A DNA stretch of 58,111 nucleotides, from contig NZ_AZDT01000027.1 of assembly GCF_001434785.1 (NCBI RefSeq), forward strand, positions 1 through 58,111, read 5' to 3'. This document shows, piece by piece, positions 25,200 through 33,837 of the stretch (its first letter is position 1; each line of letters opens with the position of its first letter). The stretch is from Levilactobacillus namurensis DSM 19117 (GTDB lineage Bacteria > Bacillota > Bacilli > Lactobacillales > Lactobacillaceae). The notes below the pieces were generated by a model. That model saw nothing but the letters and a program-made list of their open reading frames with translations. It made no database searches and was not told where the DNA came from. The translations under genes were made by a program, and so were the position numbers.

Positions 25200-25280
25200 T
25201 TGTGCGCCTTACCGGTTGGCTCTGAAGAGGCTGGCCGTCCGGTAAGGTGGATGACAGAGAGAATGTTCAATCTTCAACGT
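25200..25280 (+). repeat. Dispersed intergenic repeat, partial copy C
   Basis: The stretch from CGCCTTACC at 25206 through GAAGAGGCTGG matches copy A at 6312-6340 almost base for base. Here the 9-bp stem CCTTACCGG/CCGGTAAGG (25207-25215, 25239-25247) closes it. The 14-mer ATGTTCAATCTTCA at about 25263 also occurs at the far end of copy A, so the middle of the element is deleted. The 370-nt gap 25058-25427 further holds the hairpins listed separately. Confidence 0.6.
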
Positions 25281-25289
25281 CACATTAAT

Positions 25290-25325
25290 TTAAAAAGGAG
25301 TTTGGGACAAAACGCCCAAACTCCT
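25290..25325 (-). terminator. Terminator of the membrane protein gene
   Basis: The 11-bp stem AGGAGTTTGGG/CCCAAACTCCT is followed by a T-run on the minus strand. A further GTGGGACCAA/TTGGTCCCAC hairpin (25360-25405) lies between it and the gene. Confidence 0.7.
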
Positions 25326-25427
25326 GTTATTTTTGATGATAACACTACGATACTGAAACGTGGGACCAAAGGCAGCCAGCTCCGCTTAACCGCCCTTGGT
25401 CCCACTCTCAATCTTAGTTTATTTGGT

Positions 25428-26351
25428 TTAACGAACCTCTGAATTTTCGACAGCCGCGCGGGCGTCCCACCAGTCCCGCACCCGGTGAACGGATAGTAGT
25501 GACCCCAAGAAAAAGGCCGCGGCGAGTCCCGCCGATAGGGGCAGCACCCTAAACATATCTGCTGGCAGGACCAACGCCAATAACGGAAAGGCGTAGGCGG
25601 CCGGGAGCTTCAAGCGTAAGACCTGTAACCAGATGAACACTAGTGGCAACGTAACCAGCGCCGCGAGTGCCCAAGTGCCAATCAGGACGTGGACCGCAAA
25701 GCCCAGGGTCGCCGCACCGGTCAACGCCAGCCACTGCCGCCCCGCTAACTTAGCGGCGTACTGTGGTTTCTGCAAGACTTCAAAGAAGACCACCAATACC
25801 GGTGGAATTCCCGCCATCTGAGGGACCCCTGCTAACCAGACGCCCGCGACCCAGAGACTGACCAGTACCACGAATAGCCCCATATGCCGACCTTGAATGG
25901 GCTCTCCGGCCGCACTCTGTCGAAATTGTCCTTGGGCGTAGACTCCCAGCATCAGGCATAACGTGAAGATCAGAATGGCCGCGATAAAGGACCAGTGAGT
26001 CGCGTTGATAATGATGGGCAACAACCCAGTCGCAAATGACGGCGCTAAATTGGATTTCAGGCCCCACAACAGGACCAGCATCAGGAGCAACCCTAACCAA
26101 ATCTTCGCCGGGTACGCCCAAGGAAGCTGGTTGATCAAGAACCCAATGATAGCCGTTCCCGAAGGCGCCAGGAAGATCTTACTGGGTTGATGAATCCAGC
26201 TTGGATTCTGGTAAATCCAGGTACCGGCGGTCAACGCCCCGATTTCCGGTAGAATCAATTCTTGATCGTGTAAGGCGGTGGCACTCACCACCATCAGCAG
26301 CACAAAGGCAAACCCCAATCCATAATGGCGTACTTCTACTCGATGACCCAT
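25428..26351 (-). CDS. Multi-pass membrane protein, possibly HPP-like
   Basis: 307-aa protein with about ten hydrophobic segments and no enzymatic motif. Two halves show a loosely repeated pattern (ALTAGTWIYQNP...LAPSGTAIIG and AGIPPVLVVFFEVLQKP...ALTGAATLGFAV), which recalls HPP-family integral membrane proteins (bacterial relatives include nitrite transporters), but the HPP tripeptide itself is absent. The ATG at 26351 follows TAGGAGGAAG. It stands alone; function unknown. Confidence 0.65.
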   Translation of the reverse strand: MGHRVEVRHYGLGFAFVLLMVVSATALHDQELILPEIGALTAGTWIYQNPSWIHQPSKIFLAPSGTAIIGFLINQLPWAYPAKIWLGLLLMLVLLWGLKSNLAPSFATGLLPIIINATHWSFIAAILIFTLCLMLGVYAQGQFRQSAAGEPIQGRHMGLFVVLVSLWVAGVWLAGVPQMAGIPPVLVVFFEVLQKPQYAAKLAGRQWLALTGAATLGFAVHVLIGTWALAALVTLPLVFIWLQVLRLKLPAAYAFPLLALVLPADMFRVLPLSAGLAAAFFLGSLLSVHRVRDWWDARAAVENSEVR

Positions 26352-26624
26352 AACTTCCTCCTAACGCCCGCAGGCTTTCATGATTTTTTGCAAACTGCCT
26401 AGCAGTGTACCATAGATGAAAGCTCGTTTCAAAAATGGCTTTCTAAATGTAAGCTGTTCCACCATTTTTCAAAATGAGAAGTGTCGCGTTTCCATTCACC
26501 GATACCGGCCGACTGCCACTCGATCGATGGTCAACCTTGCTTACCGGCCATGAGTTTTCCAGAACCCATTCAAAAGATGAGAAGATTGGAGTACAATGAT
26601 AAAATAGTGAGGAGAGTGAAGATA

Positions 26625-27959
26625 GTGAGTAAAGAAATCACTGCAGCCCAAACCGCTGCGTACCAAAAAGAACTAGCGAACGATACCAACGCTCAAGTGT
26701 TGGAACGGGCCGTTAGCCATCAAGGGATTTTAGCAACTGCCGCCGACTTTGCGTCAGACCGGGATATGACCCCCGTCTTCTCCATTGACTTGGATACCGG
26801 TAAAGTTGCGAACCAAAAGCAAAGTGGCCGGTGCTGGATGTTCGCCGCATTAAACACCATGCGGCACCACCTTGCCGACCTCTTCAAGTTAAGCGACTTC
26901 GAATTATCCCAAAACTACACCAACTTCTGGGACAAGTTCGAAAAAGCTAACTACTTCTACGAAAACGTCTTGGCAACTGCCGACCAACCAACGTCTAGCC
27001 GGAAGGTCGCCTTCTTAATGGCGACCCCCCAACAAGACGGTGGTCAATGGGACATGCTGTGCGCCATCATCGAAAAGTATGGGATCGTGCCTAAGTCCGT
27101 TATGCCCGAAACTTACAACAGTTCTAAGTCCAGCGAGCTCAACAAGACGCTGAACTTGAAGCTGCGGAAGGACGCCGTGGTCTTACGGAAGTTAGTGGCT
27201 GATAACGCCAGTGCTGACGATATCGCCGCCGCTAAGGACAAGATGTTAAAGGAAGACTACCGCATCTTAAGCTTTGCCTTAGGCGAACCCGTCTCCGAAT
27301 TCGACTTCGAATACCGCGACGATGACAAGAACTACCACATCGACAAGGGCTTGACGCCGAAGAGCTTCTTCGACAAGTACGTGGGCTGGAACTTATCCGA
27401 CTACGTCTCCATCATCAACGCCCCTACTGCCGACAAGCCTTACAACCACACCTACACGGTGGAAATGTTAGGTAACGTTGTGGGTGGTCGTTCCGTTAAG
27501 CATTTGAACGTCTCCATGGCCGACTTCAAACAACTGGCCATCAAGCAACTTCAAGCGGGTCAATCCGTCTGGTTCGGTTGTGATGTGGGTCAAGAATCTG
27601 ACCGGCAAAAAGGGATCATGGATCCTAACTACTACCACCAAGACGACCTCTTCAACGTGGACTTCGACCTTTCTAAGGCTGACAAGTTGGACTACGGCGA
27701 AAGCATGATGACGCACGCCATGGTTCTGACTGGTGTCGACCTGGTCGATGGTCAACCTACGAAGTGGAAGGTTGAAAACTCTTGGGGTGAAAAAGTCGGA
27801 ACTAAGGGTTACTTCGTGATGAGTGACGCTTGGATGGACAAGTACTGCTACCAAGTCGTGGTCAACAAGCAATTCCTGCCTGATGACTTACGGAAGATTC
27901 AAGAGACGGAAGAACCAACCGTCTTAGCCCCTTGGGATCCAATGGGTGCGTTAGCTTAA
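26625..27959 (+). CDS. pepC: Aminopeptidase C (C1B, bleomycin hydrolase family)
   Basis: 444-aa hexameric cysteine aminopeptidase, part of the peptide-degrading set that lets lactobacilli grow on milk or plant peptides. The catalytic cysteine is in QSGRCWMF (Cys70), the histidine in MMTHAMVLTG (about 363) and the asparagine in VENSWGEK (about 385). The C-terminal arm ends WDPMGALA, which blocks the active site to give aminopeptidase specificity. The start is GTG 26625 after AGGAGAG; the frame is open further upstream but that part is not protein-like. Confidence 0.95.
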   Translation: MSKEITAAQTAAYQKELANDTNAQVLERAVSHQGILATAADFASDRDMTPVFSIDLDTGKVANQKQSGRCWMFAALNTMRHHLADLFKLSDFELSQNYTNFWDKFEKANYFYENVLATADQPTSSRKVAFLMATPQQDGGQWDMLCAIIEKYGIVPKSVMPETYNSSKSSELNKTLNLKLRKDAVVLRKLVADNASADDIAAAKDKMLKEDYRILSFALGEPVSEFDFEYRDDDKNYHIDKGLTPKSFFDKYVGWNLSDYVSIINAPTADKPYNHTYTVEMLGNVVGGRSVKHLNVSMADFKQLAIKQLQAGQSVWFGCDVGQESDRQKGIMDPNYYHQDDLFNVDFDLSKADKLDYGESMMTHAMVLTGVDLVDGQPTKWKVENSWGEKVGTKGYFVMSDAWMDKYCYQVVVNKQFLPDDLRKIQETEEPTVLAPWDPMGALA

Positions 27960-27974
27960 TTTAAGTATTAGAAA

Positions 27975-28013
27975 AGAGACGTTAGGACCGCAAAGTCCTA
28001 ACGTCTCTTTTAG
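27975..28013. terminator. Terminator of pepC
   Basis: The 14-bp perfect stem AGAGACGTTAGGAC/GTCCTAACGTCTCT with a T-run may also serve the convergent serine hydrolase gene. Confidence 0.9.
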
Positions 28014-28021
28014 TTATCCAA

Positions 28022-29251
28022 TTATTTAAGGTGCTTAGCGGCGTTGACCCGTTCAAAGAGGTCCATGGCCACTTGCTCCGTTGACCACTTGGGATACATG
28101 GTCTTCTTCTTAAAGTTATTCGAGAGGAGAACCACGCCCGTCCGGCCGTTCCGGCTCATCACAAACGTACTTTCATAATAGTCCCCCATCCCGTGACCGT
28201 AATACCCTAACTGGTCGAAATGGTACATGCCACCCGTGTAATGCAGATTCGTCGTGGCCTGGTGCAGGACTTGGGCCCCCGCCGGCGTCGGCAAGAGCGT
28301 GCCCTGAATGATGGCCCGTTCTGCGCGAAAGAGGTCCCCAGCACTCATGGTCGCATTCCCAGTCGCAATCTGGGCCGCCATATCCGTCGCGCTCGGCGTG
28401 TGCGGATGCGTGTACTGCCGCGGTGCTGTTCCACCGTATCCTAAAATCCGGTGCTTAGCGGACCGCCGTAGTTGCGCGAAACTGGTATGATTCAAGTCCA
28501 ACGGCGTGACTATCTGCTGATAGAACAACCGATAATAGGATTGATGGGTCACCTGATGTAAGATCCCCGCCAATAACACGTAACTGATAGGTTGATAGTC
28601 AAACCGACCCAGCTTAGCCGGCACAACTTGCGCATTTTGAGCAGCGTATTGGTAGGCTTGATTTTCCGTTAAGGTCGTGGTGGGCGCCATGTTGCCCATG
28701 AGGCCCCCCGTCATATCCAGCATTTGCCGAATCGTCACTTGGTCACTGTGCTTGATTCGGGGATAATACTGGCTCAGCTTATCCGTCAACCGCAGCTGGC
28801 CGGCTTGAACCGCCCGCATCACCAGTTGCCCGGTCAACGATTTCTGAATCGAGTTGATCAAGTACTGGGACTTGACCGTATTTTTCCGGTTCTGGGCCCG
28901 GTCAGCGTATCCATAAGCCTTCTGGTACACGACCCGATCATTTTTCACCACTAACGCGGTCCCCACGAATTTTTTAGCCTTCAGTTGGCGCGTGATTTCC
29001 GCGGTCAAAAGCGGCGTTTGTTGGCCCTTATTCGCCCGGTCGAAGGCGGTGACTTGGTGGCGCCGCGCAGCCTTACTTTCCGCCGCATCCTTAGCCAAGG
29101 CTGTCCGGGTAGCTTTCGCATGTTGCCGGTTAGTTGCCGTTACTTGTTTTTGGTCATTGGCATCGAGTTGATGCATTCCATAAACCAGACCGCCGATCCC
29201 CAAAATCACGACGATCAAAATCACCCAATGCCCTAGATTTCGTTTATTCAA
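28022..29251 (-). CDS. Serine hydrolase, beta-lactamase/penicillin-binding-like
   Basis: 409-aa membrane-anchored serine hydrolase. One N-terminal membrane helix (HWVILIVVILGIGGLVYG) is followed by a charged stalk and a class C beta-lactamase-like domain. The nucleophile motif SxxK is SIQK within INSIQKSLTG, and the third motif is HGMG within YGHGMGDY. The middle YxN is replaced by YQP. Members act as D-alanyl-D-alanine peptidases or esterases, so a cell-wall role is likely. TTG 29251 has GGGGGAG 6 nt upstream; ATG 29266 is the alternative. Confidence 0.82.
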   Translation of the reverse strand: MNKRNLGHWVILIVVILGIGGLVYGMHQLDANDQKQVTATNRQHAKATRTALAKDAAESKAARRHQVTAFDRANKGQQTPLLTAEITRQLKAKKFVGTALVVKNDRVVYQKAYGYADRAQNRKNTVKSQYLINSIQKSLTGQLVMRAVQAGQLRLTDKLSQYYPRIKHSDQVTIRQMLDMTGGLMGNMAPTTTLTENQAYQYAAQNAQVVPAKLGRFDYQPISYVLLAGILHQVTHQSYYRLFYQQIVTPLDLNHTSFAQLRRSAKHRILGYGGTAPRQYTHPHTPSATDMAAQIATGNATMSAGDLFRAERAIIQGTLLPTPAGAQVLHQATTNLHYTGGMYHFDQLGYYGHGMGDYYESTFVMSRNGRTGVVLLSNNFKKKTMYPKWSTEQVAMDLFERVNAAKHLK

Positions 29252-29296
29252 TTTTTTCTCCCCCATTTGAAACCCAACTCTTACTTCCAGATTATA

Positions 29297-29347
29297 CAAA
29301 AAAGTTGGGCAAAAACAATCATTTGTCCTGATTGTTTGTCCCAACTT
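29297..29347 (-). terminator. Terminator of gpmA with an overlapping downstream promoter
   Basis: On the minus strand AAGTTGGG/CCCAACTT encloses a second stem, ACAATC/GATTGT, and is followed by T-run and TATAAT (29291-29296). The TATAAT has TTGTTT 16 nt before it, so a promoter for the serine hydrolase gene may start within the terminator. Confidence 0.65.
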
Positions 29348-29366
29348 AAGGTTATTATAAAAACCG

Positions 29367-30038
29367 TTATAAAAGCGTTTTTTTCAAGATTTTCAAATGG
29401 TCGTCAAACTCGTAGCGAATAGGTTCCCCGTTCGCGACCTCGACCTGACTAATGTCGGCATCGGGGACCCGATCCAAGTATTTGATCAGGGCCCGTAAGG
29501 TACTGCCATGGGCAACGATCAATTGGTTCTGCCCCGCCAACAACCGGGGAGCGACTTGGTCGACCCAGTACGGCATCAGCCGGTGGTAAGCCATCTCCAG
29601 ACTTTCTCCTCGAGGCTCGATGTGCGGGCCGAAGCGGTCGTAACGCCGGTCTTGGTCCACCTGCTCCAAGAGGGGCGGAACCACGCCAAAACTCCGCCGC
29701 CAGATCTTCACTTGTCGGTCCCCGACCTGGTCGCGGACCTGGTCCTTATTGTGGCCCCGTAACGCACCGTAGTGACGTTCGTTCAGCCGCCAAGACTTGT
29801 ACTCCGGAATATATAACTGGTCGATCTGCTCTAATACCAGGTTGGCCGTCACAATGGCGCGCTGAAGCATCGACGTGTGTAACGCCCCAAACTGCAGTCC
29901 GGTCCGGGCAATCGCTTGCCCCGCAATGCGAGCCTGTTCGCGACCCTTAGACGTCAGCGGGACGTCGCTCCATCCCGTAAAGACGTTATCTCGATTGGCG
30001 ACACTTTCGCCGTGCCGTAAAATCACTAGCGTTGCCAT
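29367..30038 (-). CDS. gpmA: 2,3-bisphosphoglycerate-dependent phosphoglycerate mutase
   Basis: 223-aa histidine phosphatase-superfamily enzyme that interconverts 3- and 2-phosphoglycerate in glycolysis. The phosphohistidine motif [17 protein letters not shown] (His8) and the second histidine in [15 protein letters not shown] (about 178) are present, as is [10 protein letters not shown], specific to the dPGM branch. The sequence differs somewhat from the main lactobacillus enzyme as I recall it, so it may be a paralogue. ATG 30038 follows GAGAGGATGAGG. Confidence 0.9.
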   Translation of the reverse strand: MATLVILRHGESVANRDNVFTGWSDVPLTSKGREQARIAGQAIARTGLQFGALHTSMLQRAIVTANLVLEQIDQLYIPEYKSWRLNERHYGALRGHNKDQVRDQVGDRQVKIWRRSFGVVPPLLEQVDQDRRYDRFGPHIEPRGESLEMAYHRLMPYWVDQVAPRLLAGQNQLIVAHGSTLRALIKYLDRVPDADISQVEVANGEPIRYEFDDHLKILKKTLL

Positions 30039-30160
30039 CAATCCTCATCCTCTCTTACTGCTTACAAAGCCTATGATACCATAGCCGCCAGTCGAAACTA
30101 AGCCAACCTGTTCGTTTTTTCACGACAAGCACCGGTCGCCTCCAAAAAACGCTAGCGGCT

Positions 30161-30205
30161 CGAAAAACCGGCCCTTCCCATTAAGATTCCTGGGAAAAGC
30201 CGGTT
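30161..30205 (-). terminator. Terminator of the AEC transporter gene
   Basis: The stem AACCGGC...TTCCCA/TGGGAA...GCCGGTT is followed by a T-run on the minus strand. Confidence 0.85.
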
Positions 30206-30224
30206 AGACAGGGATTTTTAAGTC

Positions 30225-31172
30225 TTAAGCCACGTGCTGCACAATCACCATCAAGATTGGAATCACCACTAAGCTCAACAACGTGGTCTCCGTCACCATG
30301 ATGGCCGCGTAATCCGAATCCGCATGGTACAGCTTGGAGACCACGGGCGCGTTAGTCATCACCGGCATCGCCGCCTGTAAGATGAAGACTTGCTTCATTA
30401 ATAGCGGCATCCCCGTTGGCAGGACCAAGCAGCCCATCAACACGGGGGCGACGATGAAGCGCCCCAGCAAGATGCCTAGACTATCCCGGTTTACCCGAAT
30501 ATTCTGTAGGCCCGCACCCGCAATCGCCGTTCCAATGAAGATCATCGACAACGGAATCGTCAAACCGCCCACGTACTGGAAGTCTTGCATGATCCAGTGA
30601 GGTAACTGAATGTTTAACAGGACCAAGATGACCCCCACGATGAAACCTAACAGGGGCGGTGAGAAGATCTTCTGCAACGTGGTCTTCAGGTTAAATTGAC
30701 TCACTCCCTGGCCATCGCGTTGAATCAGATAGACCCCAAGCGTCCAGAAGAACGTGGTGTTGGCCATATAGTAGACCAGCACAAACGGCAGACTTTTGGG
30801 CCCGAACAACGCTTCGTTGACCGGCAGCCCCACAAACACCGTGTTCGAATTCAAAAACATGGACTCAAATAATCCCCGGTGCTTAGGATTGATCCGAAAC
30901 AGATGGAACGCAATGATCGATAGCCCGAACATGATCAGCATCGATAAGACCGGAAAGCGCAGGTCAGGCAAGGTCTCTTTCAACGTTGTCGCCGAAAACT
31001 TGGTCGTAATCGTACTAATCATATAAGCCGGTAACGCAATCTGGGTGACCAACCGGGCAATCAACTTAGGTGCTTGATCGTCAAACCACCCGCGCCGGGA
31101 TAACACGTAGCCCAGCCCAATCATCACGAGAATAATCAAAACACCCGAAACACTTCGAATGAATACGGCCAT
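30225..31172 (-). CDS. AEC (auxin efflux carrier) family transporter
   Basis: 315-aa membrane protein with ten hydrophobic segments in the 5+5 inverted arrangement. Its beginning, GLGYVLSRRGWF, and the central LNSNTVFVGLPVNEALFG and the late TNAPVVSKLY segments are typical. Lactobacillus members carry malate or other carboxylates (MleP type), but this substrate is open. The ATG follows GAGGGGG. An extended -10 TGCTATAAT lies at 31232-31240, about 60 nt upstream. Confidence 0.88.
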   Translation of the reverse strand: MAVFIRSVSGVLIILVMIGLGYVLSRRGWFDDQAPKLIARLVTQIALPAYMISTITTKFSATTLKETLPDLRFPVLSMLIMFGLSIIAFHLFRINPKHRGLFESMFLNSNTVFVGLPVNEALFGPKSLPFVLVYYMANTTFFWTLGVYLIQRDGQGVSQFNLKTTLQKIFSPPLLGFIVGVILVLLNIQLPHWIMQDFQYVGGLTIPLSMIFIGTAIAGAGLQNIRVNRDSLGILLGRFIVAPVLMGCLVLPTGMPLLMKQVFILQAAMPVMTNAPVVSKLYHADSDYAAIMVTETTLLSLVVIPILMVIVQHVA

Positions 31173-31540
31173 ATTTGGCCCCCCTCGCTAATCGTAAGAA
31201 AAAAATTAAACTTTCTTAAGTCGTCCCAATTATTATAGCATGCCACCCAATTCGTGAATTATCGTAACCGTTTACAAGTGTTGCCTTTACGCGTCTTCTT
31301 TTTTCTTGACAGTCCGTTAAAGTCCGGCCCCATCCCCTTTAGCGCTTGCGGGATGGCTAAGGTATCTTAACGGTCAAACCATTTACGAAAGGCGAAATCT
31401 ATGGTCTAATAAGTGCATTAAGGCAATCGTTAGACTCAGGGGTTTGCTTAAATTCCCGTTAAGGACTGCCCCGCCCTTTCCAATCGGCCCGGTTCCGTTC
31501 TATAATGGGAAAAGATTTTGACAAAGATGAGGAAATTAAA
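31173..31540. other. Intergenic region between AEC and LCP genes
   Basis: This divergent 368-nt gap holds the AEC promoter (TATAAT on the minus strand, 31232-31237) and the LCP promoter (TATAAT 31501-31506 with a weak TTCCAA 17 nt before it). I see no gene in it. Confidence 0.5.
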
Positions 31541-32638
31541 ATGCCCAAAAATAATGAAAGTAACCGGCAACGGTCACCGGAAGACTTCGAACAAGTCTAT
31601 GATCGGCGTAGCGACTATAACTCACACTTCAAACATCCCCAGGTTCATCCCCACCGCCCACTCCTGTGGGTCATCGTGGCAATCCTGCTGGTCTTCCTAG
31701 GGGGCGGACTAGCTTATGGTTACCACGCTTGGACCTCGGCCAAAAAGACCTTTGACCAGACCTACCAGTCTTCTGGTGTGTCCAAGAGCCGTAACATCTC
31801 GGCCGTGTTAAAGGAAAACAAGCCGTTCTCGATTCTCCTCCTGGGAACCGACACGGGGGCCTTGGGACGGTCTGACGTGGGGCGGACCGATACCATGATG
31901 GTCGCCACCATCAACCCCACCACGGAAACGGCCTACCTGACCAGTATTCCCCGGGATACCCGGGTAACGGTGGGTTCCGGCGCGAACGCGTCCATCCAGA
32001 AGATCAACGCTGCCTACACGATTGGTGGACCCAGCGGTGCGGTGAAGACCGTGGAAGACCTGTTGGATGTGCCGATCGACTTCTACGCCATCGTCAACAT
32101 GGGTGGGCTGGAAAAGATGGTCAACGCGGTAGGCGGTGTCGACGTAACGCCACCACTGACCTTCAAGTACGCCCAAGCCGACGTCAAGAAGGGCGTCAAG
32201 ACCCACTTGAACGGGAAGCAGGCTCTGTCGTACTCCCGGATGCGTTACGATGATCCCCAAGGCGATTACGGCCGGCAAAAGCGGCAACGCCAAGTTCTCC
32301 AGAAACTAGTGGTCAAGGCGGCGGGATTATCCTCCATCACCCGGTACCAGCAGATCCTAACGTCCCTCAAGGGGAACCTGAAGACGGACCTGAGCTTTGA
32401 CGATCTGATGCAGATTCGGGCTAAGTACGGTGACGCCTCGCACCACATCAAGTCAGAGACCTTACAGGGGGACGACGCCATGATCGATGGAATCGCCTTC
32501 CAGGTCGCGCCGAATAAGGAACTTAAGCGTGTTTCCAACCACATTCGGAAGACCCTAGACCTCGAACCAACAACCAAGTTCACCACGGATGCGTTAAATT
32601 CTTCGCAGGATACCACCGGGACGGGAACTGGTTACTAA
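31541..32638 (+). CDS. LytR-CpsA-Psr (LCP) family protein
   Basis: 365-aa membrane-anchored phosphotransferase that attaches teichoic acids or polysaccharides to peptidoglycan. A cytoplasmic basic N-terminus is followed by one membrane helix (LLWVIVAILLVFLGGGLAYG, about 42-61) and the extracellular LCP domain with ILLLGTDTG, GRTDTMMVATINP, YLTSIPRDTRV and the arginine motif SYSRMRYDDPQGDYGRQKR. The ATG at 31541 follows GATGAGG; a TATAAT at 31501 excludes longer starts. A strong terminator follows. Confidence 0.94.
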   Translation: MPKNNESNRQRSPEDFEQVYDRRSDYNSHFKHPQVHPHRPLLWVIVAILLVFLGGGLAYGYHAWTSAKKTFDQTYQSSGVSKSRNISAVLKENKPFSILLLGTDTGALGRSDVGRTDTMMVATINPTTETAYLTSIPRDTRVTVGSGANASIQKINAAYTIGGPSGAVKTVEDLLDVPIDFYAIVNMGGLEKMVNAVGGVDVTPPLTFKYAQADVKKGVKTHLNGKQALSYSRMRYDDPQGDYGRQKRQRQVLQKLVVKAAGLSSITRYQQILTSLKGNLKTDLSFDDLMQIRAKYGDASHHIKSETLQGDDAMIDGIAFQVAPNKELKRVSNHIRKTLDLEPTTKFTTDALNSSQDTTGTGTGY

Positions 32639-32655
32639 TTCAATCACGATTGATC

Positions 32656-32686
32656 AAGACTGAGATTTTTTCTCAGTCTTTTTTAT
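32656..32686 (+). terminator. Terminator of the LCP gene
   Basis: The 10-bp stem AAGACTGAGA/TCTCAGTCTT is followed by TTTTTA. Confidence 0.9.
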
Positions 32687-32779
32687 TTGCCAAATCCCCC
32701 GTTTGCCACGGCTTAGCCCCACTAACGACTCATTCTTCGCAAAATTAGGGGTTGCCAGCGCGTAGCGAATCCCGTAATA

Positions 32780-32806
32780 TCTAAATAGTAATTATTACCA
32801 TTTAGA
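32780..32806 (+). promoter_or_regulatory. Zur-type operator
   Basis: A 27-bp near-perfect palindrome centred on AGTAATTATTACCA matches the B. subtilis Zur box (AAATCGTAATnATTACGATTT) at all but the two CG/GC pairs. It is 20 nt before the binding-lipoprotein ATG, where a repressor would block transcription or its start. Confidence 0.75.
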
Positions 32807-32825
32807 AATAAGGAGTGTTTTCAAC

Positions 32826-33749
32826 ATGTTCTCACGTTTTCCGCGCCTTACCCGCTTCTGGCAAGTGCTTCCCCTACTGGCTATCTTGCTGCTAGCCGGG
32901 TGCCAATCCACCCAGAAATCCGCTGCCTCACGAACTAGCACCACGAAACCGATCCACGTGGTCGCCAGCTTGGACTTCTACGGGGAAGTCGCTCAAGCCG
33001 TCCTGGGCCAACACGGGACCGTCGACACCATCATCAAGAGTGCCAGCGTGGACCCGCATGATTTCGAACCCACCCCGCAAAACGCCACGACCGTGAATCA
33101 CGCGACCCTGGTCCTGGGTAACGGACTGGGCTACGACGCTTGGCTAGGTAAGCTGGTCGCCAGTGACCGGAACGCCCCCAAGTATCTACGGGTGGGCGAA
33201 GATGTCCTGGGCTTAAAGACCGGGGCGAACGAACACGTCTGGTACCGCCCAGAAACCATGCCCAAGCTTGCCACCGCGTTGGCCCAGCAATTCGGCAAAC
33301 AGGCGCCCAAGTACCGGGCCTATTACCAAAAACGGGCTCGATCCTACCAGCAGCAGCTCAAGCCCCTCCAACGTCAAATCAAGCAATTACAACGTTCTCA
33401 GCAGGCTCAACCAGTCATTGCCAGCGAGCCCGTCTTCGATACTGCACTACAGGCCCTAGGGTACCAACGTATCAGTGACCGGTTCGAAAAGGCCATAGAG
33501 AACGGTACGGACCCCGCCCCCCGGGACTTACAACGCCTGCAAACGGCAATTCGTCACCGTAAAGTGGCCTTCTTAGTCAACAACCAACAAGCCAGTTCTC
33601 CCACGGTCAAGCAGCTGGTTCGCCTTGCCAAGCAATCACAAGTCCCCGTGCTGAACGTGACCGAGACCAAGCCTCAGGGCCAGACCTACGTAGAGTGGAT
33701 GTCTCAGCAATACACTGACTTAGCCCGGATTCAAGCCGACCAGCGCTAA
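32826..33749 (+). CDS. Zinc/manganese ABC transporter substrate-binding lipoprotein
   Basis: 307-aa cluster A-I (ZnuA/AdcA-like) lipoprotein. The signal peptide ends in the lipobox LLAGC (Cys25). Metal-ligand histidines are in VDPHDFEPT and NEHVWYRPE, with a further acidic ligand expected near SEPVFDTALQ. The histidine-rich loop of ZnuA is missing. No ATPase or permease gene accompanies it, so it must share a transporter encoded elsewhere. The Zur-like palindrome upstream argues for zinc. The ATG follows AAGGAG. Confidence 0.9.
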   Translation: MFSRFPRLTRFWQVLPLLAILLLAGCQSTQKSAASRTSTTKPIHVVASLDFYGEVAQAVLGQHGTVDTIIKSASVDPHDFEPTPQNATTVNHATLVLGNGLGYDAWLGKLVASDRNAPKYLRVGEDVLGLKTGANEHVWYRPETMPKLATALAQQFGKQAPKYRAYYQKRARSYQQQLKPLQRQIKQLQRSQQAQPVIASEPVFDTALQALGYQRISDRFEKAIENGTDPAPRDLQRLQTAIRHRKVAFLVNNQQASSPTVKQLVRLAKQSQVPVLNVTETKPQGQTYVEWMSQQYTDLARIQADQR

Positions 33750-33837
33750 CGCCGACTGAAGCCCCACTACTCGTAACCGTCGAAACTGTGCTAAAGTAGA
33801 GGTGAACGCATCTTCGTACAAAAGGAAGTGAACCACC

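Noticed and set aside
26401-26470. cre-like TGAAAGCTCGTTTCA upstream of pepC
   Set aside because: One base too long between half-sites compared with the cre consensus and more than 150 nt before the start.
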